Shown here: positions 54,969 through 64,000 of the stretch, one piece after another
Numbering within the stretch: the stretch's first letter is position 1
How the letters are laid out: every line of letters begins with the position of its first letter
Assembly (NCBI GenBank): GCA_036873755.1
Contig: JAVTVY010017414.1
Span: forward strand, 1-64,000
Direction: 5' to 3'
Length of the DNA: 64,000 bases
Source: Hanleya hanleyi
Taxonomy: Eukaryota > Mollusca > Polyplacophora > Lepidopleurida > Hanleyidae
Made by a program: the position numbers and the translations under genes
Notes under the pieces: model-generated
The model's database searches: none
Told to the model about the DNA's origin: nothing
What the model saw: the letters and a program-made list of their open reading frames with translations, nothing else

Positions 54969-56333
54969 GTATGTTGTCTAAACAAGTCCATCGGGCCAGT
55001 AACATATCATCTCCGTTGAATTTATTTACAAAACATGGGAATAGTTTGATATTTGTTTGTAGATAATGGGGTAGCATGTAGGGGATCAAGCCCTATCTAT
55101 TCTTTTTTTATGTTCTATTTTTTTTTTGCAAAATTGCACAGGAGAAAACACAAAATCACTGAAATATTTATTTGCCATCTGCCTAGTTATGAGTATTCGG
55201 TGATTTCGGTGATTTATACATCAGAATACTCAATTTTCCTGGCCATGTTCATATCTTGCAAGTTGTTTGAGTGTTATTGTATCCAGTCCTTAAAGGTGAA
55301 CTGAATAGCATTCCAATGTTCTGTTAAAATGTCATAAAACAAGAACTTCTATATAGTTGTTACAAATATGTGTGGTAATAGTTCTGTGGGTTATTGTTTT
55401 ATTTTGGGTATATGAGAAGTCAAAACTTATACCACCAGAAAACGAGAGCCAGAACTTTTAAAAACGTCATCGCTTGCCTCCCGTTGTTTTTGGAACGTCA
55501 TGACATTATAGTGGTCCTCACTCATTCATCCGACGTAGCATGACGTCACGTTTAAATAAAACTTGAATGAAGGAGACCGCTATAACATCTTAACATTCTA
55601 CAAACCAAGAGAGACAAGCGATGCAATTAAGTTTTCAAGACGGATTTATGACCGGATAACTTTAAATATTGTTATTAGTACAATTTTGCAAAATATATTT
55701 GTCCCAAAAACGTGTAAAAGTTATGTCACTTAAGACAAGATGTATATAAGCAACATTTTAGATAAAATTAAAAGCTTTGCAGTTCACCTTTAATGGACAT
55801 GTAAATTGTTTTTATGATACAGTAAAGTTGAATTGAATTCTAACCTACGGTAATCCCTCTAATAATTCAATCACCCTAATAAAATTCAATCACCCCCAAT
55901 TTTTTTTACAAAATTCAATCAGTCACCCTCATCAACACATTTGATCGCCCTCTAAAATCATAAAAAAAAACGTAGTTCTTTATTTTGTTATGTTCGAAAC
56001 AGTATCAATATTTTGATGTTCATAGGATTTATTTAATGTTCAGGTTTGTCCACTCCCTGATCAGCAAGCTTTTCCCATCGCACAACTACATAAATCTCCA
56101 ACATCCTAAAATCCCATGACCACCAGTTTCGGAGGCCACATTTTTTGGCACAAATTGACAGTTTTTCAATTGCTTTGGGAACAAAATCACTTGATTTTGT
56201 GAAAGTGAGTGTTTTCAAATTGGTTTAGGGTTGGGAATACTTTGGGAAATTACCGTGCCTTCTTTTAAATTTGAAAAACTCTCGACTTTTTCTCACATCG
56301 TCCGGTAACTTGATCTTATTTGGTATTTTCCAG
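54969..56333 (+). other. Probable MSH5 intron 1
   Basis: Starts GTATGT, ends TATTTTCCAG. Contains the TTAA-flanked foldback at 55294-55789. No other coding sequence recognised. Confidence 0.4.
55294..55789. mobile_element. Foldback MITE with TTAA duplication, copy 2
   Basis: AGGTGAACTG...CAGTTCACCT flanked by TTAA at 55290-55293 and 55790-55793, with inner arms around CATCGCTTG and TATAGTGGTC. Related in ends and design to 48446-48921. Confidence 0.7.
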
Positions 56334-56457
56334 GTTTATATGAGTATAGTTTGGCAGAGTGGAAAACTAAGCATGGCATATTACGATGTGGACACTACAC
56401 AGATTTACATGATGCCTGACGGTGAAGAAACGGAAGAATTCTCATTGATGCGCAGAG
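56334..56457 (+). CDS. MSH5: MSH5 exon (MutS domain I start)
   Basis: A 124-bp exon between TATTTTCCAG and GTAAAATA. It encodes VYMSIVWQSGKLSMAYYD then VDTTQIYMMPDGEETEEFSL and MRR. This aligns with the start of the conserved region of human MSH5 as I recall it (LCVLWNSGYLGIAYYD ... MPD ... LLQR), including the exon end just after the Arg. MSH5 pairs with MSH4 as a clamp that stabilises meiotic recombination intermediates. Downstream exons are not found, so intron 2 probably leaves the window. Confidence 0.75.
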
Positions 56458-56599
56458 GTAAAATATATCAAATATATCGTCTAAAATTAACCCTGAAAAA
56501 TTCCATGGTAACTCTATCAATGTTATTTTTTCTTGTTGGACAAGTTGGAATCGCTGAATGGCTCAGTTGCACATTATTGAGAGAACAAAGAAGAGCCTG

Positions 56600-56855
56600 T
56601 CTGTTCACATCTTAATTACACCAAGGCAATTTCTGCATTCCCATTTCGAACTTGTCTTGATGTACATGTATCACACCCCCTTCAGTGTTCAATATTCGAA
56701 ATGTAAATTTCATCTAAGAATGGCGGTTGTGTTGGCCTAATATATAGATCAGCCAATCAATAACGCTCTGTGATGCATTTTGAAATTCAAATGGATTCGA
56801 GGTCAGTAACGTCTCGTGTCTATTTATAATGCTTTAAACGTTGGGTGGCTTATTA
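56600..56855 (-). repeat. Dispersed repeat R3 copy, split by a TIR element
   Basis: Minus-orientation copy of the 47.5-48.2 kb repeat; its remainder continues at 57292-57350 beyond the inserted element. Confidence 0.6.
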
Positions 56856-57291
56856 GGTCAGGGCGATCCCGCTCTCTAAAATGGAGGTAAAAAGGGTCAT
56901 TTTTGCCCAATAACTTTTGATTCCTAATTAACCAATACTTCCAAACTTCAGGTGCATCAATTTATCTATTGTTCCATGTCCTAAAATTAATTTGCCAATT
57001 GAAGAACCGGTCAGTGTTATTTAAGATAGATAGAGAATTAAGGTTTAACGTCACATTCAGCAATATTTCAGCTATACAGCGACGATAATGTTATTTAAAC
57101 AGCATGACAGACGTTTGTCCTATTATTATGTTAATTAGATAGATGACAATTTATTTTTTTACTACCATTTGAAGCGGATATATATGTCTGTGCGCCTCGA
57201 GAGGGTTTTGCTGAATTCATTAGGTGAACTGATTTATTGAGTAAAAACGACCCTTTTCACCTCCATTTTAGAGAGTGGGATTGCCCTGACC
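56856..57291. mobile_element. TIR element inserted in R3
   Basis: Ends GGTCAGGGCGATCC and GGATTGCCCTGACC with ~50-bp inverted arms (CTCTCTAAAATGGAGGT). Flanks GCTTATTA and GCTTATAG suggest an ~8-bp duplication, as in hAT elements (inference). A SINE-like fragment with CAGCAATATTTCAGCTATAC lies inside at ~57040-57085. Confidence 0.65.
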
Positions 57292-57350
57292 TGCTTATAG
57301 ATCAAGGCTAGTTTGAAGTTGGAACATAGAAATTGGGTTGGTGTAAGGAA

Positions 57351-59389
57351 GATTGTCTGTTCCCTGACCCGTGACTTCATCTGATCAGCTACTGTGTTGT
57401 ATAATTTCACTTTGCCCTATCCATTAACCCAGGAGAGTATTTTGAACTGGTGATACTGATATAATTTTATACATAGGTGCAATATTTTACAGTATTCAAG
57501 TGTCATTATGCTTAGAATAATGTATAATTTGGTAAATATTACATGATAATATGTCCGCTACTGCCAGTTCAAAATATTCTCCTGGGTTAACAGATAGGGC
57601 AAGTGACAACTATTGTCACTTAGAACTGAGCAGCTACACAACTAAATACTTGAAGCATTATTTGGTACATCAACATGGCTGCCACTAGAGCTGGCTTATG
57701 GTTGGCCCAGTTTTCGCCATGTGCAAAATCAGAAGTGAGAGCACGTGAGTTGGACCTACAGGCAAAGAAAGGTCCTGGAAGATCCAGCAAAGCCTGTGAT
57801 CCATTTGAGTCAGTCACAATACCTACTCCAGTTTATTAGTTAGTAACCCCGTGGGGCTCCTAGAATTGAGCTGGGTGTCATTGCGAACACCCCAGGTCAT
57901 GGTAAGAATAGTCCTCAGCAACTCAGACAGCAGCTTGTCGTCAGAGGCGACGAACTTGGGCACTCGTGGGGTCCCGGGGTGTAAAAAGGAATAGGACCCT
58001 CCCCATGGGGTTCCCGGGTGTGAAAACGAATAGGACCAAAACATCGTAATATGACTGAATACTCAATCACTCACTCAATACTCTAATTCTTCTAATTTTT
58101 CGAACAGTATTTTTAGAGTTTGAAGCAGAAAAAAACATCCTAATATCAACTGAGGTTAAATACCGTGACATGGATAGGTTATTTATCCCAAGAACTGAAA
58201 ATATAGCTGATATTTGTGAAATGTTAGCAGAATTTCTCTTCACAGATTCCTGAAGTGAAGTTTGCTGTCTGAATAATTAGAAGAAATACGGTACTAATTA
58301 ATACCGTACACTAGAGTAGGTAAAACTGAAGGGACCATTGAAAATCGTTATGTGCTAACTTCAGTTCAAGGTTTGTTTTGTAATCCTGAAACTGCCTTAG
58401 CCCGGTAAATTGTGGCTTTTGTGGAATTTTAGTCCGGATCATTTGTGATAAGAAAGAACTTAGATGAACTCCAGATTAACATGTACATGTACAAGAAAAC
58501 AACAGAAAGTTTATCATTCTCGTCAATATAACCTGCCCGCGGTTTCTTGCCGAGTTTCTCGAGGAATGCTGCGAACGTGGTTTGTGAATGAACTGTTAGC
58601 TGCTATACAGGCTATGTACATTTACTCAGGGAATACAAAGCCTTTTCGTTGTTGTCATTCTTAATTACTCATGTTTGATTTTGAAAATTGATTACATTGA
58701 AATGAACTTCATCCCGGCCTATATCTCTGATCATGACCTGCTTGCTGTCCAAAATAACTTTCATCAATTCTTGACATTGACTTGGTGGTTTTAACCCATC
58801 AATTTATTTCTGCGTAGATCGTCTCTTTCGTGACACAGACTTGAGATATTATATTTGTCGTCATTGTTTTCGTTGTTCGCTACAGTTACCAATAAACCTG
58901 CGACGGAGTGCAGTAGAATTGATCTAATGCATGTATCCTTGATAACAGTAAACTGACTACTTTATTTCTTCTAATTATTCAGACGGCAAAAGTTAACTTC
59001 AGGCATCTGCTGAGCGAAATTCTGCAAACATTCAACAGATTGCACAAGTTGTCTTTTCAGTTCTTGGGGTAAATAACACTCCATGCCAGAGTATTTAGCC
59101 TCAGTTGACATAAGGGAAGTTTTTGACTGCTTCAAAGTCTAAACACATTGTTCGAAAAATTAGAAGAAATAAGGTAGCGATATACTGGGATTGGAGTTTT
59201 TGTATGCCTGTGGATAGATGAGGCCGTATTTTTTTTATCACGGTTTATGTCCGCTTGTTATCTTTTTCATGTTCATGTGATATCTACAGTTCCAGGATAT
59301 GAATGCATACCAAACTTTGAGTGTACCTTATACAGTCAGGGTACAAAGAAGAAGGCTATTCCTTTTGTCCTGAAAGGTCAAGGTCATTT
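57351..59389. other. Gene-free stretch (with R4 copy)
   Basis: R4 at about 57830-58060 ends in a CACTCACTCAATACTC tail. No MSH5 exon recognised; an open segment at 58983-59070 after a CAG is not convincing. Confidence 0.5.
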
Positions 59390-59802
59390 GGGTCAGAAAA
59401 ATGTTAGATTTTTTTTTTAATAGCTGTAGTTCCAGGTTATGGATTGGCACCAAACTTCGGGTACTCCATGGCCATGGGGCTGGGTAGAATCCTTTTTTTT
59501 TTTTGGAGGTCAAAAGGACAAGTTCACTTTGGTTAGAAAAGCGGTAAAAGATGGAGAAATTTTCATTCAAATTAATTAATGTGTTCATAACTTGGGTTTA
59601 CCTTTCCCATGAGGCAAAGATGAATCTTTTTTCAAAAGATGTCAAAGGGGAAGGTCAAGGTCAGAAAATGGAGGGAAAAATTGAAAATAGTGTTATTCGT
59701 GACATAATTCCAGTTCATGCAAAAATGTTGATTTTCTTCATATTTCAAGTATGCTTCAAACTCATGCCTATTCATTGTCCCCCGCAGCAACGCGGCCGGG
59801 GA
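59390..59802. repeat. Dispersed repeat R5
   Basis: GGTTATGGATTGGCACCAAAC and AGGTCAAAAGGACAAG match the 40.7-kb region; a T11 run interrupts it. Confidence 0.5.
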
Positions 59803-61015
59803 CTTTAAAATGGTTCTTGCTTCTTTGTGTCCGTGTGTCCGTCCATGTCTGTTCGAAGCGATAACTTGCTAACGCTTTGTTGGATTCTTCCGAAATTCGG
59901 AATATGCATTCCTTGCGGCAAGACGCCAGTCCGTATTACATTTCAGCAACATCTGCCTGAAGGTGGCGCCGCTAGTTCTTGCTTCTTTGCGTATGTGGAT
60001 GTCCGTGTACGTCCGTGCATGTCTGTTCGAAGCGATAACTTTCTAACGCTTAGTTGGATTCTTCCGAAATTTGGCATACGCATTCCTTGCGACAAGACAC
60101 CAGTCGTATTGCATTTCAGCAACATCTGCTTGAAGGTGGCGCCACTAGTTGTTGCTTCTTCGTATCCGTGAATGTCCGTGTACGTCATGTTCGAAGTGAT
60201 AACTTCCTAATGCTTTGTTGGATTCTTCCGAAATTCGGAATATGCATACCTTGCGACAAGATGCCAGTCTGTATTACATCTCAGCAACATCTGCCTGAAG
60301 GTGGCGCCACTGGTTCTTACTTCTTTGTGTCCGTGGATGTTAGTGTACGTCCGTGCATGTCTGTTCGAAGCGATAACTTTCTAACGCTTTGTTGGATTCT
60401 TCCGAAATTCAGCATTCGCATTCCTTGCGACAAGAGGCCAGTCCGTATTGCATTTCAGCAACATCTGCCTGAAGGTGGCGCCACTAGTTCTTGCTTCTTT
60501 GCATCCGTGGATGTCCGTGTACGTCTGTGCATGTCTGTTCGAAGCGATAACTTCCTAAAGTTTTGTTGGATTCTTCCAAAATTAGAATACGCATTCCTTG
60601 TGACAAGACGCCAGTCCGTATTACATTTCAGCAACATCTGCCTGAAGGTAGCGCCACTGGTTCTTGCTTCTTTGAGTCCGTGGATGTTCGTGTACGTTCG
60701 TGCATGTCTGTTCGAAGCGATAACTTCCTAACGCTCTGCTGGATTCTTCCGAAATTCAGCATTCGCATTCCTTGCGACAAGAGGTCAGTCCGTATTGCAT
60801 TTCACCAACATCGGCCTGAAGGTGGCGCCACTGGGTCAAAATAGATTTTTTTTCCGTGTACATCTGTTCGAAGCGATAACTTCCTAATGCTGTGCTGGGT
60901 TATTCCGAAATTCGGAATACGCATTCCTTGCAACAGGACGCCAGTCCGTATTGCATTTCAGCAACATCTGCCTGAAGGTGGCACCACTGAGTTTCTCTTC
61001 TTCTTGTCCGTTCCA
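59803..61015 (+). repeat. Satellite, ~171-bp unit, about 7 copies
   Basis: Units share TTCGAAGCGATAACTTCCTA, TTGGATTCTTCCGAAATTCG, CATTCCTTGCGACAAGA and CATCTGCCTGAAGGTGGCGC. The period is a multiple of three, so a frame can stay open over several units (e.g. 60054-60731), encoding repeats of SVRSDNFLTLCWILPKF. I treat this as satellite DNA. Confidence 0.85.
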
Positions 61016-61084
61016 GTCAAAATGGGCCTTCAATTTTGCTATATGAAATCATTCTATTCCACATCATATGATTTACCCTAAAGC

Positions 61085-61300
61085 TTTTGCATGAACCATA
61101 TTTTATTTCAGAAGTATAATGTGAAATAACTGGCGGGGAAATCCCCGCAGTACTGAATCCCTGATTTTTGAATTTCATGTCATCTTAAACGAAGGACAAC
61201 ATTTCCTTCAATTTTGCTAACAAATAATTGTATTGCACATCATAGGATTTACCCTGAAGCTTCTGCACCAATCATTTGTCTACACACATATATTACTATA
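61085..61300 (+). repeat. Dispersed repeat R2
   Basis: TTTATTTCAGAAGTATAATG, the GGCGGGGAAATCCCCGC palindrome and ACCCTGAAGCTTCTGCAC match the 45-46 kb copies. Confidence 0.65.
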
Positions 61301-61569
61301 TTAATTACAACTGTGTTCCTAATGTTTGGGTGCACACTGTGCATATGATCAATTTCCTGAATTGAACTGAATTCAACCTTGCTGGTCTACAGACTGACAG
61401 ATGATGGCATGCAGTTGTCAGTGCAGTTGTTCATGTACAGGGAGCTTTCTATGAATGAGTTGCAACCCCAAAAGGCTTAAAATTTATCAGGCACAGACCC
61501 ATGTTTTTACCCCTCGGCCATTTTTGGCCATGGGGTATTGTCATCATCTATTCTTGTACGTCCGTCTGT
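61301..61569. other. Spacer ending in a GTCCGT-rich head
   Basis: At 61505-61590 CCCCTCGGCC...GGCCATGGGG is followed by GTACGTCCGTCTGTCCGT, the inverse of the tail at 8735-8815. Confidence 0.5.
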
Positions 61570-62420
61570 CCGTACGTCCGTTCATGAGCGAGATAGCCGG
61601 AAAACTGTTTCGCTGATGAATTCCAAATTTGGTATGCTTATTTGCCTAGTCAAGGACCAGAAGCCTATAGAATTGGGACCTGATTGGTACCTTAGCAGCC
61701 ATCTTTAATTTCATGCAAAATGGATAATGATCCATATCTCGGAAACCATTCAACTGTTCAATACGAAATTTGATATACATCATCGATACATCAAGCAACT
61801 TTCAACGAATTACCAAACAGGCTTTTCTGATTAGCTGGGAACCCTGGATGCCATCTTTAATTCATGCGAAATCGATAATGATAGCATACATATCTCGGTT
61901 ACCATTCAATTGTTTTATATGAAGGTAGGTATATATCAATTATCATCAATACATCCAGATACTTTGAATCGGGACCTGATTGACTGAAAACCTTTGGTGA
62001 CCATCTTTAATTTAGGCAAAATCATTAATGATCTATCTCTGATTCCGTTGGAGTGCTCAGTGGAAAATTTGGTATACATCATTGATGCATCAAGAGACTT
62101 ACGATGAATGACAGATCTGGTTTCTCTGATTGGGCGGAAATCTTGGCGGCCATCTTTAATTTATTCAGAATCTTTAATGATGTTTATCTCTTGATGCCAT
62201 TCAAATGTTCTATACGAAACTTGATTTACAGCATCGATGTATGAAGAGACTTGCATTAATGAATAACCACATTAGTTCCTCTGAGTGACGGGAAGGATGG
62301 GCAACCATCTTTAATTTATGTAAAATCATTAATGATCTCTATCTCTGACACTGTTCAAATGCTCAATGTAAAATTTGGTATACATTATCGATGCATCATC
62401 TCGGTTACTTCTACACGATG
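61570..62420 (+). repeat. Degenerate tandem repeat, ~155-163-bp period, 5 units
   Basis: Each unit has a GCCATCTTTAATTT-type block followed by AAAAT..ATAATGATC and TATCTC (starts near 61689, 61852, 62010, 62148, 62304). Confidence 0.75.
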
Positions 62421-63845
62421 TGCCTAGGATACAGTACTATACTATACACAATTTTTTGTAATTCAGCATCGCAGAAAACCACCATCGATTGCGTTTTCAA
62501 TGGTAAAAGGGTTAGGAAAGAACTAAAAATATACTTCAATGCAGAGTGATTTTGATTGACGCCAGAAATCGCTCAGAACGCTTCTTCGGCGATCTAGACC
62601 CCAGGAGCATCTGGGGCCTGGGCAGCCCCTGGATCCTCACCTAAAGTGCAATGATAGTGGCCGTACCACTTTGAATTTGCTTCCGACGCCCCTGTATTAA
62701 CAGACAGTGTCAACATACTGTTCCAGCTGTCTCCCGTTCAGTGATTGGTCATTCGACCCCGCCATTTTAAACTAATACGAGCATTTTCATTGGATCACTA
62801 TTAGATAAGACCCACCCCAATCTTCATACACAACCACGTGACTGTCTCAGTTGACTGATGACATAGCGCGGTCTCGTTTTTGATTTCAAAATCTGCCGTC
62901 TAACTGGGAAAATGTTGTTGTTGCTGCATCAGCCGATCATTAGCCCCTGTAGAAGATACTATAGGCTAATACATGTAGGCTACCATGCCATGAGATGATG
63001 CTTGGGATTGCATTTCGCTCACTTGCACCTACAGGTGGCGACAACTGGTGGCAATTTAAAATTTGGTTTCCGGGCAACAGGTTGATGCCTTCAGCTTCTC
63101 ATCAAATTTGGTTTGCAGATAATGCCTTGAGATGTCACTTGGGGATGCTTCTCGGTGCTTCACTGCATGGAAACTATATCACAGAAGCAATCAACTTTCA
63201 GTCAATCGTTCTGAGTTGATCTTAAAACTTGGGAAGGCAGAAAGACCCTTCCACATCCAACGCCTATGAAGCAGCAGTTTCCTCCCTCATGTATATCCCC
63301 TAAGACCAACAATGTTAAAAAATATTGCTGCCATTTCGGCGGGGGACCTAGCATCCTCTGGCTGTCCGTCCGTCCACTAACTTATATTGTCTCCGCAGCT
63401 TCTCCTTTTCCAGTTTTTGGATTGAAACTAAACTTAAGGTATACATGTAATAGTAAAATAATACTTTATTTACAGAGGAAATTAAAGTAGTGCAAGACCA
63501 ATCTTCCTTGAAACCCTTTCTCACTCTTGCACCGAACACAGATAGTATGACAAGAAATATACAATCAATGAATAACCTTCCTGGTTTAGCCAATATCTTA
63601 AAGGTTCTATACCGAATGGTTCCCATACATTTATTGATACTAAATTATTGTAAGAGGTTATATTTGAGATTTAATAGAGGTTCACTGCTTCTCAGAATGG
63701 TCGAAGTTAAAAAAACAAACTTGAAACACTCTATTATCAAGCTATTATCAAGCCTGTTTGGAAACGGAGTCTGATTACGATCATTGGTCAATATTATACG
63801 GCATGATTGTAATCAGGCTCTGATGTCACAGGTCAGAGGTCACAG
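62421..63845. other. Gene-free stretch
   Basis: Nothing recognised apart from R5-like phrases near 63350-63440. Confidence 0.45.
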
Positions 63846-64000
63846 CAATCTGATTAAAACTCAGACTTCATAACCGCTCCTCTATCGGACATGTCACTAA
63901 TTAAGATCTGGGACAGTCTGTATCTTAAATCTGTCGCGCATGTCAGACTGGCGACCAATCACAGTCCAACTTCAACGGGCGAATAGGTGCCTATCTGATT
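63846..64000. mobile_element. TIR DNA transposon, third copy (truncated by window end)
   Basis: Starts CAATCTGATTAAAACTCAGA and continues through CATGTCAGACTGGCGACCAA, matching the right end of the elements at 497-1324 and 6427-7254 in opposite orientation. Confidence 0.8.

Noticed and set aside
58983..59070. Possible MSH5 exon 3
   Set aside because: A CAG and open segment (TAKVNFRHLLSEILQTF) exist but the phase required by the previous donor hits a stop and the peptide does not resemble MSH5.
60054..60731. 225-codon ORF
   Set aside because: Spans several satellite units; no independent evidence of coding.

Overview
The window is nuclear DNA of an invertebrate animal, most likely a mollusc. 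The evidence is an intronless AP-1/c-Jun gene, split exons with GT-AG junctions, a tRNA-derived SINE with a Pol III B box, and an AT-rich background packed with MITE-like palindromic elements, foldbacks and tandem repeats. The assignment to mollusc is inference from repeat style. There is no sign of bacterial or organellar gene organisation.

Layout. 1-8.2 kb: a 1.7-kb segmental duplication (1-1691 and 5879-7639), each copy carrying the same 828-bp TIR transposon with a 9-bp target duplication. Between the copies lie a TIR foldback, a small MITE, a Ty3/gypsy pol remnant and another inverted-repeat element. 8.2-17.4 kb: tandem repeats, a LINE remnant (10946-11770, minus strand) and several MITEs whose cores are tandem short palindromes. 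17385-29339: a complete-ended Polinton/Maverick with AGT...ACT termini, TIRs of about 0.9 kb and a perfect 6-bp target duplication CCTACA. 29.3-36.5 kb: repeats and a SINE. 36.5-38.5 kb: the c-Jun gene on the minus strand with a readable promoter. 39-50 kb: foldbacks and dispersed repeats. 50.25-52.64 kb: an array of about 80 units of a 30-bp minisatellite. 54.7-56.5 kb: two 5' exons that I assign to MSH5 on the plus strand, continuing beyond the window. 56.8-64 kb: further foldbacks, a 171-bp satellite, a ~160-bp satellite, and a third copy of the TIR transposon running off the end.

The Polinton is the main accessory system. Left to right it carries: the N-terminal part only of a protein-primed DNA polymerase B (minus strand), then on the plus strand an integrase with C-terminal chromodomain, small hydrophobic ORFs, a packaging ATPase, a small conserved gene, a core-like protein, a proline-rich structural protein, a penton-like minor capsid protein, the major capsid protein and an adenain-type protease. 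The polymerase catalytic region is absent, and integrase, ATPase and capsid genes carry frameshifts or stops, so this is a defective copy. The protease and the 106-codon gene are intact. Unusual features are a ~350-bp inverted-repeat module flanking the ATPase, a duplicated 3' segment shared by the ATPase and protease genes, and TIRs carrying motifs typical of animal housekeeping promoters (NRF-1 palindrome, ETS-CRE composite).

Only two host genes are supported: jun and a partial MSH5. Most of the remainder is repeat-derived or featureless intergenic DNA.
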